The notes under the pieces are model-generated. The model was not told where the DNA came from and did no database searches. It saw only the letters and a list, made by a program, of their open reading frames with translations. From positions 17,791,206 through 17,855,205 of the forward strand of contig OZ038459.1 in assembly GCA_964036195.1 (NCBI GenBank): DNA of 64,000 nt, read 5' to 3'. Positions 23,588-36,060 of the stretch are shown in pieces. How positions within the stretch are numbered: the first letter of the stretch is position 1; the number at the start of each line of letters is the position of its first letter. Made by a program: the position numbers and the translations under genes. Origin of the DNA: Sphaerolaimus hirsutus. Taxonomy: Eukaryota; Nematoda; Chromadorea; Monhysterida; Sphaerolaimidae.

Positions 23588-24266
23588 GCCACCTAGCATA
23601 TGGTATTCATAAAAGACAGTAATGGTTATAGGTAAGTATTGTCACACTCGGTTGAACAAAAGTCCCAATGTACAAAAGTACATGTAGTATACATGAAGTA
23701 TAATATGTATTTACATGGGTTAGAACAAATGTTTAGAATGAGGCTTGCAAAACGCTTGCAAACCCTGCAAAACGTGATATACCCATCGCAAGCAAAGTAA
23801 ATATTACAAATAGCTATATATGTACATACAGGTAAACGTGCAAAAACTGAAAACGAAACCGGTGAAATCATTAACAATTGTAAAAATAGCAAAAACCATC
23901 AACAACAGTGAGATTGAGTCGGTAATAGGGTCACAATTTTGATGTGTACCAACTAGTGATGGAAAAGCGCCTGACAAAATGGCGTCATGCGCCAGTGGTT
24001 CCATTTCAAAAAGGATACCTGGCGCCGGGCCAGGAACGCTAAATGGCGCCAGCGCCATGGCGCCGTTCCATCACTAGTATTTAAAGTACCCTAAGAGTAA
24101 AAGTCGAAGTCAAAGTGAAAGTTAAAAAAGTCAAATCCCAGCAACAAATGTCGAATATCAATTCTGACTAGGTGAAATGACTGAACGTTTGTTTAATGGA
24201 CTGGATAAAACTGTTTCACGTTTTTATTCATGGATTCTTTGTCGATATTTATCACCGCATTTCCAT

Positions 24267-27200
24267 TTAGATACCACCTTCCGACTTGATTGACTGCAAA
24301 ATAACGAAATTTATCGCTTGATTTTTACGCATTGCAAAAAAAAACAGGAATCTTGTGCTATAATCGGCGGACCGTATGCTATGCATTTTTCTGAAGGAAA
24401 CACTCCATCATGACGTCATCGTTAATGAAATCTCAATTTTTCCGAAAAAAAGAAACGAACGTTTCAAGAACAAAACATTCGTCGCTTTTCGCGGTTCCGG
24501 TATCGTTTTCTTTTTGAAATATTTTCTTTTTTTGTGAACATAAGTATCGTGCTCGCAGCGTACGATGCTGCGTTATCGACTAAGACATAAGTACATTTGG
24601 AGTCATACTTTGCGGTCCGCAAACCATAAAACTTTAGATTACCTGCAAGATGTCAGCAAGGTTTCGCGTTTGTTCATGGCCACCCATGTCATCACCCAAG
24701 GAACTGGACTGATTCATAGTCATACCTTGACCCGACTCCAAAGCCTGAGAAAAAAGAAATAAGTTATTTTCCCGCGTGCCAGATACAACGTGATTATCTT
24801 TGATTCCAAAACTTTTTTCTTCAAAAATTCAAAAACTTTTTTTTTTTAATCAAGAAATTTTTTTACACAACTTGGAATTGTCATCTGCCAGCTACTGTGT
24901 ATATTCGGCAGACTGAATGGCATACATTTTCCCAAAGGAAACAGTCCAGTACAGTAGGAACAACGTATGTACATGGTCCGGCTGAAAAGTCCCGGGCAGT
25001 GCTCGCCATTCGCGCTAGGAGTAAGCTACGGTCATAAAATTACGACAGGTTAAGATATCAGGTGTTTTGAGTTTTCGCCCAAAATTTCACCCCTCTAGCT
25101 CCACCCACTGCGGAACTGTGGGGGTCACAATTTCGGTCATTTTGTAATGATGTACAAATGGTGCACTAGCTCAATGCTGCTTTAAGTTGTGATCATGAAA
25201 CTTTGGCTAGTGTAAGCCACCAGTGTTGGCAATGTGCCAGCACTAACCAACATTAGCTATGATATCATAAGCCTAGTTCATATTGTCATTACTATCACTA
25301 CTCTCACTACCAAATTCATCATTCTGCCTCCCCTTCTCAAAAAGTGGTTAATACAGGATGCATTTTGCATACACACTGCTGTTGAACACAGGTAATGTGT
25401 CCACTACAGATTAGTAATGAAACATAGGGAAATTTTGAACACATAACTCACTTACTGCACATTTCAAAACAACATTAAAATCACTGCATTACAACATGAT
25501 CTCAGATGATCACCAGAAACATTCATCACAGTTCCCACGTTTCTTGCACATCACCCTGATCTGCATATTAATTTTACCTTAATAGCAATGATCTTGACAA
25601 AAGTTTTGAATACTATCAGCACATTGTCAACACTGGTGACTTACACTAGCCAAAGTTTCATGATCACAACTTAAAGCAGCTTTGAGCTAGAGCACCATTT
25701 GTACATCAGTACAAAATGACCGAAATTGTAACCCCCACAGTTCCGCGGAGGGTGGAGCTAGAGGGGTGAAATTTTGGGTGAAAACTCAAAACACCTGATA
25801 TCTTAACCTGACTAAATTTTATGACCATAGCTTACCCCTAGCGCGAATGGCGAGCACTGCCCGGGGACTTTTCAGCCGGACCATGTATATGTACCGCACC
25901 ATCTTAAATTTTTATAACGCCGAGGTTGGTGCATAAGTTACCGATTGGAACGCTGCGATTCGAAGACATAAGTATGTGCGAGTGCACAGTATCAAGTCGA
26001 CCGACTATAACACCCAAAGTCCAACCTGTTGCGCAACCATCTGCTGTTGGTGCTGTAAGAAGCCGACGCCGGGGTGGACGACCGCGCCGCCCGCCTGCAT
26101 GGCCGCCTCGTCCGGCCGCAGTTGCATTGCGCGCCGGTACTTCGCGCGCGCGTTTTGGAACCACACCTGTGGATAAGGCGGGGCTATTAGGTGGGATTGT
26201 TGTTTTGGGTGGATTGTGATGGTTGAATGGCTGTGTTGTTGAATGAAACTACCCGTTATTTACGACCTCTAATACACCTAATGGTGGGTGATATTGGCGT
26301 CAGCCCAAAGCGGAAAAAAACCCATAGAGGAAGCAAACATCAGAAGGAAGGGGAAATATCCTCAAAAATTATTTTTTTCCAAAATACGCACCATAGGTAC
26401 ACAAAAAATTACACAAAAAAAAACATAAAAAAATACAAAATTCAGTAAAATTTCCACTGCCCCAATGCTCACCTGCAGAACCCTTTTAGTCAGACCAGTT
26501 TTCTGGGCCAGTTGTTTCAGGTCCTTCGCATCAGGATTGTGATTCAACTGAAAGTACGCTTTCATTGTCCTCAACTGATGGTGTTTGAAGCTGGTTCTCA
26601 TTCGTTTTAGACGGCCTGCGCTTATGCTTGAACCTGTATTTCGAGTGTGACGTTTCCAATGGACGTCGGTTTCATTTTGGGTACACACAGTAGTTGACAT
26701 AGCAAAAAAATGTCAACTGAATGTCAACCAAAAAACACAAAATAATTTTTAAACGCATCACACTCGACAGAAACAACGAAAATCAAGTATCAAAACGAAA
26801 TAAAATAAACTATGCTATATCACATATAAGAACGTTGAAATCGCTTAATCAACCGAAATTTAGTTGAATTTAGTTGACACTGTTTTTGATGTCAACTAGT
26901 GTGTGGGAGCAAATTTCGGCAACATTACCTGGCGATTTAACGCCGTGCAGATTTCCCGCGCTGTCGCAATCGTCCGTGGTCGATCGAGCGTCGGAATTGT
27001 TCCCGGTGGTGCAGTCGTGCATGTCTGGACATTTTTTCAAACATTGTGATAGAGCCCAGGGGGTACTTCCAGACCCTGTAAAAAGCCCTTTAAAATGTCA
27101 AATGTCATGCAAAGTGTCAAAAGTCATGTAAAATGCCCTGCAAAATAGCAAACAGGGCTTTTTACACGGTCTGGGAGTGGCACCAGATTGGATATGAACG

Positions 27201-30200
27201 CAGAAAGGTGGAGTTACAGCGTAACGACAAATAAGAGCTGAAACGACAACTAGGTATTTGTCGACAACATTTTTCATTGGAATGGTCGACGAGTAGCGAA
27301 ATTTTTATTCATACCTAAATTATATTTATCTCGAAAACCACTGGGGTATAATATTTTGGATCATTTTCGGACACGATGCAGATATCGGTTAGTGCTTTCA
27401 GTCTGTCAATTTGGGGGTGATATATCTAAGCATTCTTGCGTATTTTTAATTTGTCGAGACCGAATATGTCGTTTCACCTTTCATTTGCCGTTACCCTGTA
27501 ACCCCACCTCAAAACATCCAGCCACTCAACCTGCAGAGCTATAACTAGTCATATACATATCGCTATTCCCCATCAATCCAGCCAGGGCCAACGTAGCGGA
27601 CACTTCCCTAGCCAGAGAATGGGTCTCTCCGGCCGACATGCCGCCCGGCTCGCTGCCCGGCGTGTTCGGGTCCAGCGCCATGTTCGAGCTGACCGCCGAC
27701 GGCACCGGCTGCAGACAGGAGGGTGAGAGCGAGGATGAGGGAGGTTGAGAGCTGGTGCGAGGAGTTGATTTGGCCAGGCGAGTTGCGTCTGAGGGTTGGG
27801 GTGGTTTTAGATAGTTTTGAATTGGGGATTTGATTTTGTTTGCTTTTTGAGTGACCTATACCTGCACAGATGCAATGATCATCCGCTTTCAGTAGCGTGT
27901 GATTAATATGTCAAGTGCGCAAAAATGAATACTTCACAAACGCTTCCCGACTCATCACGCTGCTTTCGCAGCACTTCATTCACAATGGAACTTTTATGTT
28001 TTTTAAGGCTAACGCTTCAAAAACGATTCTGCGCTTTGTGACATGCGATGGGCACTTTTCTGCTAAAGTGCAGTTAAAACAATTTGGACGCGCCATGAAG
28101 CAAAATGTTAGGTGATGCGCTGTGAAGCCACTTCACCGTAGTGTGTGTGAAATGCAATTTCACCGAACGACATATCATCACAGATCAGAGATCTTTCCAT
28201 GTTTCCCTATTCAATCTTTCAAGCAAAGTTCTCACCCATCAAGTTTCCATCCCGCGCCATTCCATCGTCACCGGTATTTTCCGCAAATGCGCATGAAGAT
28301 AGATGCGCCGACAGGTCTGCTAGCATCGGCTCATAGTGACCTGCGAATTAACATCAAATGTAAATAATTAAACTCGGTTGACCACAAAGAATGCGCTCAA
28401 AATTACTTATGTCTTAATAGATACTTTCCTTTTTACTTATGTCTTAATTGGATACTTTGGATCTATTGTGCACACTTTCACAAAAAGAAAACCATTTAAA
28501 AAGGAGAAGGCGGTGTCATGCACAACCAACATATTTACATTTCGTGCCTGAAATCACTCTTTTGGAGCTATTCTTATTTTATTACTGATGATGTCATGAT
28601 CGAGTGTTTCATTCAGAAAAATGCATAGCATGTTGTCCACGAAGTATATAAATCGTAAAATTACACCTCCCATCCTAAATACATCAGTTCACAGTCAATC
28701 AAACAAACTTTGACAATACAAAGCTCCCTGTTCCCCAACTCCATAAGTCTCGCCCGGCACCAGTGCACTGCTACAAATGATACACCGAAAACACTGCGCG
28801 TGGTAACACTCGTCCCTGGCCCACATGACTAGAGAGTGGCGCAGCACCGGCTGGCGACACTTGCCGCAGCGGCGGGTGAACTTCCTGAATTTGAGAGGGG
28901 GGGGGGGGTTGGTGCCACGTTTGAAAATGCTGCGTGCGTGTCAACGGCCCTGTGCCTGTAGACATGTAAACCCGCTCAGAATGTAGCTAAATATAGCTAA
29001 TAATAGCGTATATCACCATGTGTTTATTCCAAAATGGCGATTTGAGGAAAAAATGACATAATGGAACAAGAATAAACAATTTTGAGTGAAAATTTGGGAA
29101 AAATCACTCTAAATTTTGCTCCACGTAAATAGATGATAACTAAACGATTGGGGGGGGGGCTCAGAGGAATGTAGCCCAAAAATTTGCCTCGGAATAGATA
29201 GATAGCTGAGCGGGCTTCCGGTATAGATTGATGGCAGGCCGATTTGGGGGGGGGGCAGCGCCCCTCCCCATTGGAGACCCCTGCAACGGGTCTACATGCC
29301 GAGCGGGTTTACATGCCCAGGGAACCTACAAACTGTCAACTACCCACCTCCAATAGTCGTCCCTGCAAAACGTGGCATTATCCCGCCAAAAACAAGTCTC
29401 GTTCTGGTCCAAACTACAATGGCACACGCAGCATCTCAGGCAGTTCTCGTGGAAGGACGCGCTGTCGCCCACGGTCATGTAGAAGCGGTCGAAGATGGGC
29501 GCCCGGCACGCGGTGCACACCGGCGCCAGGTTCACGTTCGGTATTAGTGGGTGCTGTTGTTGCGGTTGTAACGGTGCCAAGGCATCTGCGCAGCGGGTGG
29601 AATACTTATGTTCGGGGTGGAAACTTATGTCCATGATTTGTGGTGCTAAGGGAAAAAGGAAACGCGAATCGGTGGAATCGAAAGGGAATCGATGGAAACG
29701 CGCCAGCCATGGCGCTCAACCACCGAACACTACAGGTTAAGGGCCCGTGAAGTGCACTGAAGTGTTATGAAGTGCCCCTGTGATCACACTTCAGAGCCTG
29801 ATCACGCCTGATCACCGATGGAATGCACTTCACATACACTTCACTGACTTCTTTACTAAATTGTTTACATATAAAATACTTGGAAATTTCGTGAAGTGAA
29901 TTGAAGTGTCTCGTGAAGACATTTCACCGCAGATCACGCAGTTCACCAGCTATGTCTTTGCTGTGGAACCAACCAAAAGCAATACCCAGTCCCATCTGTT
30001 GCGGCTGATGCTCCTGCACCAGTAGCCCGCCGCCGCCGCCGCCGGCAGCCGCACTTTGATGATGTCCGTGAAAGACGCCGCTCCCATCTCCAAATGACGC
30101 CCCGGCGGGCGAGTCCAGCGGCGGCAGGTGTATCAAACTGGGCAGGGCCAGACCCCCGCCGCTGCTGGAGTTGCCGTGCACGATGGACACGGACAGGGTG

Positions 30201-30614
30201 GAGCCCAGACACGACTGAGAGGGGTTTTGGGTGATTGTTGATCGGTCGACGTACCAATTTGCGGCCCCACTTACTAATTGACACATGTGTGTCAACTGGT
30301 CTGTGTCAACTCAAATTTCGGCTTCACGTGTCGCAGAGCTATCTTCAAATGCACATGCGGCAATGTTGAAAAATGAATACTACGACAAGTGCATTGGAAG
30401 ATCGTTTCGTTGTGCGACACGTCACGCTGGAATCTGAGTTGACAGAGACTAGTTGGCAGTTGACACACATGAGCCAACTAGTGTGCGGGCCGTCATTGGA
30501 GTGAACTAGCCCTAGCTTCTATTCGAAGGAAAATGTCCTTACCCGCGGCGGGTGATTTTCCTCTGATTTGATAGGCGGTGGATCGTTTTCACAGGTCACC
30601 AACGGCGTAGACAT
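24267..30614 (-). CDS. LIM-homeobox transcription factor, Lhx2/9 (apterous) class
   Basis: Exons: 30614-30543, 30214-29947, 29645-29348, 28884 to about 28709, 27708-27531, 26633-26473, 26166-26026, 24744-24643, 24293-24267. Phases agree except between LIM2 and the 27708 exon, where one linker exon is probably missed. LIM1 (from about residue 157) reads CTAC...FHENCLRCCVC, LIM2 CGKCRQPV...YHAQCFRCIIC, with Cys/His zinc ligands. The homeodomain (KRMRTSFKHHQLRTMKAYF through GLTKRVLQ-VWFQNARAKYRR, Gln at position 50) is split by an intron after VLQ and is near-identical to Lhx2/9. The tail has a short exon (ADILQ) and ends SIKSEGGI. It is a nuclear DNA-binding regulator; LIM domains usually bind LDB-type cofactors. 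The long introns hold several MITEs. If the donor at 26025 is skipped, a stop lies at 26005 inside a MITE end. Confidence 0.9.
24898..26010. mobile_element. MITE split by a second element, in a LIM-homeobox intron
   Basis: The left part (24898-24971, GAAACAGTCCAGTACAGTAG) and right part (25886-26010, ACATAAGTATGTGCGAGTGC) match the continuous element at 60478-60800 (GAAACAGTCCAGCAAAGTAG ... ACATAAATATGTGAGAGTGC). The middle is occupied by the 24972-25885 element, so the order of insertion is readable. Confidence 0.75.
24972..25885. mobile_element. 914-bp long-TIR element nested in a MITE
   Basis: Inverted repeats of about 240 bp start CATGGTCCGGCTGAAAAGTC and continue through AGTGCTCGCCATTCGCGCTA, matched in inverse up to 25885. 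TA flanks both ends. Subterminal match continues to GTAAGTCACCAGTGTTG-like sequence. No ORF. The TA flank suggests a Tc1/mariner-type origin, which is inference. Confidence 0.8.
26680..26910. mobile_element. ACTAGTTGACA-family MITE in the LIM-homeobox gene
   Basis: Ends TACACACAGTAGTTGACAT and GTCAACTAGTGTGTGGG. It lies in the intron between exons 27531 and 26633. Confidence 0.75.
27056..27182. mobile_element. CAGACCCTG MITE in the same LIM-homeobox intron
   Basis: Ends GGGGGTACTTCCAGACCCTG and CGGTCTGGGAGTGGCAC with flanking CAG on each side. Here it is inside a pre-existing intron, not flush with exons. Confidence 0.75.
29738..29945. mobile_element. GAAGTG fold-back element in LIM-homeobox intron 2
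   Basis: Inverse arms made of GTGAAGTGCACTGAAGTG and CACTTCA motifs. The element occupies most of the intron 29646-29946, reaching the donor. Related GTGAAG/TTCAC motifs occur at 27890-28170. Confidence 0.6.
30265..30487. mobile_element. CACTAGTTGACAC-type MITE in LIM-homeobox intron 1
   Basis: The ends (ACTAATTGACACATGTGTCA and CACATGAGCCAACTAGTGTG) are inverse copies. A relative lies at 40258-40475 with the same AGATCTTCCAATGCAC-type core. Confidence 0.7.
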
Positions 30615-31454
30615 GGCGCGGGGGCGGGGAAGTTTAGGCTTTTTTTAGTGAACCATCACAATGGGAAGTTTTGAGAGGATCGCCTGGCATGATAAATCAG
30701 CGTTAAAAAAAGTATAATCTGTGCCGTGGAACATGTCACATGCAAAAGCAATAGGGCAATATGAACGAACTGCAAACATGCAGTGGGTATTGCTCGAGCT
30801 CATGCGTAGGGTTACGGTAGTTACACATTTATGTTATGTACAAATCGTTAGGGCGGTGTGGGGTCGCTGCCCAGAGAGTTTATCTAATCGACTGATTAAC
30901 TGACCGATTGTTAAACATAACAGAACTAGGGATAGCCAGCATGAAAAAAAACAAGCAAAAAAGCGCTTTTAACTAATAAAATGTTTGTTTTTTAAAGCGG
31001 GCCGTTGAAAAAAACGCTTTTTCCTTCTTTAAACAGAACAATGCGAAATTATTTCAAAAATACTTCTATCATGTCACACTAGTCAAAATGGAATGTACAT
31101 ACCTGGGTATTTATGTGTTTCTGATCGTGGTAACAGGTGGATTGACGACTTATTTCTCACCCATCTGCCTCTAAATACCCGCATAAATGTGTAGGGGAAA
31201 CGCCCAGATTTCAGAGAGAAGCGCCGACATGTCTCATTGTTTCCAAGACTAATCACTTTAATCCGTCCGCGAAAAATTCGGCCACCCAGCCTCAAATCCG
31301 CCTTAAAATCATGCAGATCAAAGCCCACTGACGATGCATCAAAGAACATGAAGCATGAAAGGAGACATGCGTATTAACTACTGCGATCGATATCAATAGC
31401 TGCCGTTGATATTTATGTTTGTACGCTAATGGGAACAGTTTGAAAAAATTGACA

Positions 31455-31685
31455 ATGGGTTGACACACTGGTTGACATCGCAAATTCGTGTCAATTGAAT
31501 GTCGACTTACCAACATAAAAACTTTTTGAAGGATGACACTTAACAGAAATAATGAAAATTAAGTGTCACGATATAAAATTATCTGTGTTCTATCACATAG
31601 GAAACTTGAAATCACATAAATAATCAAAATTTATTCTAATTTAGTTGACACAAATTTTGATGTAAACTAATGTGACACATGTCCT
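31455..31685. mobile_element. ACTAGTTGACA-family MITE, diverged
   Basis: It shares the core AAGTGTCACGATATAAAATT and the arm AATTTAGTTGACACAAATTT with the copies at 23351 and 56008; its termini are degraded. Confidence 0.65.
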
Positions 31686-32254
31686 ACTTACATCTGATAA
31701 TTCCTGGACCCTGAATAATGTTCACTGTAAACCTACCGTTTACGGTTATCCTCACGACAATTACACAGTCGTCTGGTAAGAATTAAAATGTAAATCAAGC
31801 ACATAGAGCGCATGCATTGAAAAGGTGCCAAGCGGGCGGCGCGTATCAAAGGCTGACCTCAGAGTGACCGCAGCCGCGTATCCATGCGCAAAATTGCTTG
31901 TCAAGCATCGGGAGCTGTGTTGGGGGCCAATACTACATCCTGTCAAGTGTCAAGTGTCAAGGCCACTGTCAAGTGATAAATAGCGTTTGTCAATTGACAA
32001 GCAGATGCTCAAGTTGCAAATTTTAAGGCAAATCGAAGTCAAGTGTCATATTTCGCACTTTAGCTTCTTTCAATGTCAACTTCTCGATTCACTACAATAG
32101 TTTTCTTCCCACTTGACATAGAGCAGAATGGAACCCGGCTCACTCTAGGGCTATCGACAAATTGATGCTACAATTCAAGTGAATTGCGATTTGCGTTGCA
32201 CGACGGGAGATAAAAATGCCACCGTTGTGTAAATACATTGCATCATTCCCGTGC

Positions 32255-32953
32255 AGTTTGAACCAGAGTTGTTAAAATCCCGGTATTTTTGGAAAGCGTA
32301 AGCGTAAGCGTAAATACACTTTCCAAATCTTGAGTATGGATACTGAAAGCGTAAGGTATTTTTAAAATACCTAGGAAAGCGTAAATAAAAGCGTAAGCGT
32401 AAAAATCTTTTAGAGGCTTTTTTCTCAGTGTATTGTTTCCAAATCAAGCTCTCAGCGACATTTTACGGATGTCCACTTAGTATAGTCTGCCCTCATATTC
32501 TGTTTCGTTATTCATCTGCAGCAACACTTAGTCATCCTCATCTTATCACGTGGAGTTAGTGCTGTCGACGGCGATAAAATCGTCGTCGTGATCCATTTTC
32601 AGCGACAAAATTTCTAATCTGAAACCACGATTTTGATCGATGACACAAAACATTCATATCGCGACACAATTTGTACATGTGCCACTATTTCTAGTGAATT
32701 ACTGCTCACACGCAGTCACTTTTTTTGGTACGTAGTCTCTCACTATTTTGTGGTTTTACGCTTTTTCAAAGGCGTAAAACTAAACTGTGAAAAGCTTTTT
32801 TACGCTTTTAGTACCCGGGTATTTTGGCCGGGAAAGCGTAAAAAAGCGTATGGGTATTTTATGAAAGCGTAAGCGTAAGCGTAAGTATAAATACCCATTT
32901 ACCCGGGTATTCCGGGTAAGCGTAAATACGCTTTCGCAACTCTGGTTTGAACC
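32255..32953. mobile_element. (GCGTAA)n element
   Basis: Ends GAACCAGAGTTG and CAACTCTGGTTTGAAC. Arms are tandem AAGCGTAAGCGTAAGCGTAA on both sides, with a unique GC-richer core. The plan resembles the GGGATC element: short hexamer arms plus a unique centre. Confidence 0.7.
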
Positions 32954-34619
32954 AGTAAATATGACTCGTTTTCTGTATACTACCTAAATAAATGTTCATT
33001 GTCAGCAAAATGGTCAATGATGAGTAAATCGCCAATATCAAAACATTGCGTGGGATTTCAATTGTAGTGGTGGAATAGCGCCTCGACGCTTGACAAAACA
33101 TTTTCAGTCGCTTTTGACGCGTGCGCTGAATCTGATACGAAGTGCTGTGAAAAATGCCCTTCACCTGCAGTTGAACACCAGCAAATTTCAATGTTTGGAT
33201 ATTTCACGCGCTAGTTTCGACCCATATTGCTAGACTAGCGTCTAACTGAGCTGGGTCTCTTCAGTAGCAACTCAGTGAAAATTCTTAAACCACGAAACTT
33301 ACACACCAATAGATTTGCTGATGTAACCACCCGCCACACAAACCTAGCCACCTACTGTGGCCCAAAACCCATAAACACATTTAAACTAAAATTTGAAATA
33401 CTTCGCTTGTATCGGTCTGCAATTTTTTATGCAGTTGTGATTTATGTCCGTTCGTCAAAATCTGGCCGTACATGACTATCGTCTACTCGATGCCTGACCA
33501 TTTCATGTGACAAAAAGGGGAAAAGTAAAATGACGTCAAACTTTATTCGACATCAGCGCATGAGATTGTGAAATTGTCTCCACTGACACTCCATCAACAA
33601 TGCTTTGGATTTCTAAGCTCCACGGTACTTTTACAGCCTGGCGTAATTTCCACCACCAAATGTGATGCAATGCATGTTTTTATCCACTGCCAGATTTAGT
33701 TTAGCACCTGGCCCTACCTCCCAGATTTCTATAACGGCATCAGATCCATAGCGAAAATGTTTGATGACACACAATATGCGAAACGGCCGCCGCCCCGGCT
33801 TTACCTAGTGCGGATTTTCACACGGCACCGATAATTGGCGCAAAATCGATCGACTACATTCGCAATTGGTCGCATAACCGCCCACTTTTCACAATAATGC
33901 AAAAAAAATTTCCCGTCAATGTGACGCATGAAACCGAACCCGGGTGGGCCTCGCGCGCGGGAGGGACGATTTTGTTTGCACCCGGCGTGAACTCATGCAT
34001 ACCTGCCAATTAGGATGACCTGTGATTGCGTGCAAAATGGAAGGGCAAAAGCAGAACGATTTTGAGGTGTTGCGCAGTTTTCATGGTTGATTATTTATGT
34101 AGAATAAAGGGAAGGGAATGGAAAAATTGAATGGAACTGAATGAGTTGACATTGAATCCGCCGTTTACCTGCTTCTTAATTTAAATGACAGTTAAACTAG
34201 GAAAATTTAAGAAAATGATTTCCCAAAGTGCCGCATGTTCAACACTCTAGAGGGCTCATTAAGCAATAGATCTTGAGTATAGATCTTAAGATCAAGAATG
34301 TTTATAAAAGTCGCGCACACTAATTGGATACATGATCACCAATTAACCATGCGCTATAGCAACCCAGCCGTGACTAATTATTACATGTATCCTATCACGA
34401 CTATTTATACTTTTCAGGTAGGTATGCACCAATTAAATAAAACTCGGTAGCGACTTGATCATTGAGAGAGAATAAAATAATGATGAATAAATAAAATATT
34501 TTTTTATGTTTCTCCATTATCGTAGGTGTCTATTGTCATTCCTATCAAAAGAACAAAGGGTCAAATTGAATATGAACTTTTCAGACAAAAACAAAAGCAA
34601 AGTGTTCAAATGAAAATCA

Positions 34620-35115
34620 CAGTTGTTAAAATGTACGTACATACATTTACTCAAAAAAAAAACGCGTACGCGAGTACGCGGTAAATACATTTACATATAC
34701 TTTAAAAAAAGTAATTTATTCACTTTTACGCTTACATTTTAAAAGTACACGCGTACAGAGAAAATGTATTTTTGTTGCTAAAATCACAATTTTCTGTTGC
34801 TCAAATAAGAAAATTTTGAAGAAATTATACATCATTTTTCTAAAATATACTTAATTATCACTAAAAAACTACATCTATTGTGTCTTCCAGTGTAAACTCA
34901 CTCTCACATGTAAAAAATAGTAGCTTTTAAGTTTTCCCAGGGGAAAAGTACTCACTTTTACATTTTAATGGGAAAAATGGTATTTTACCCACATTTACGC
35001 ATGAGTACGAGTAAAAAAAAGTATTTTACATTTTCTATATTTCGTGGTGAGTAAAAAAAAATACTTACATTTACATATACTTTTGAAAAAAGTTCAGTAA
35101 TTCTAACAACTCTGC
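34620..35115. mobile_element. GAGTA/AAATGTA-type fold-back element
   Basis: Ends CAGTTGTTAAAATG and ATTCTAACAACTCTG, with AGTAAATGTAAA-like arms and long A-runs. Relatives: nested at 42605-42785, 58340-58745 and, more diverged, 3055-3200 and 3745-3890. Confidence 0.6.
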
Positions 35116-35422
35116 TGAAAATCATAAACACCTATTGTAATTGGGTATTAGGTATCGAATCCCGGGCGGTTAGACCTGCGCCACTACTATACCGAGTATA
35201 ATATTTAATTTTTCGCCGACATTCGGATCAAAAAGCGCAGATGTAAAAAAGGCACAATAAACTGCACACATCAACCATCTTTCGCTAAGCCACGCCCCCT
35301 TAACCGCACCTTTTACGGTAGCATTTAGTCGCACTTCACGGCTCTATTCACTTGGCACTATTTCCCTCAAACCATGAATGTGTGCAGCTTCAATTTCAAG
35401 CACATTATTTACTGGTGCAGTC

Positions 35423-36060
35423 CTGGGGCCAGATTTAATTCTCCCTATAGATTTGTAGGGTAGGGCGTACGCCCGATAGATTTTTCAAAGTTCAGCCGCA
35501 TCGACGCACATGCACCGAGAGCAAGGCGGTTTGTAAAATATACGAAACCATCCCTTAAGGTCGCTGATATTGCAATATGATGTATATCACTTCGATTTTG
35601 GCACGAAATCATGATTTAGTCATTTCTTGGCCGTCGGCCAATTCGTTTTTTATTTTATTTTGTCGGACTGGTTACTCGCATAAGTCGCGCTTTTGTGTAG
35701 TCAGGTGGTCACTTTTTTAGTGTTCACTGTCTGCAACCGAAACCATGAGGGCAGCGACAAGAAAGAAATGCATCCACGAGCGTACAAAAGCGCGACTTAT
35801 GCGAGTACCCCAGCCCGACAAAATAAAATAAAAAGCGAATTGGCAGACGGCCAAGAAATGACGAAATAGTGATTTCCGGGCCAAAATCGAAGCTATTTAC
35901 GTCATATTGCAATATCAGCGACCTTAAGGGATGGTTTCGTATATTTTACAAACCGCCTTGCTCTCGGTGCATGTGCGTCCATGCGGCTGAGCTTTAAAAA
36001 ATCTATCGGGCATACGCCCTACCCTACAAATCTGTACGGAGAATTAAATCTGGCCCCTGG
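35423..36060. repeat. 638-bp long inverted repeat
   Basis: The left arm from GGGGCCAGATTTAATTCTCC is matched nearly throughout by the right arm ending GGAGAATTAAATCTGGCCCC, with an axis near 35741 and a short loop. No coding potential. Confidence 0.85.

Noticed and set aside
24972..25885. Possible Tc1/mariner gene between the long TIRs
   Set aside because: No transposase-like frame exists in the 430-bp centre; it is a non-coding element.
31083..31349. 88-codon minus-strand ORF
   Set aside because: Isolated in the gene desert, with no splice partner, signal or known motif.
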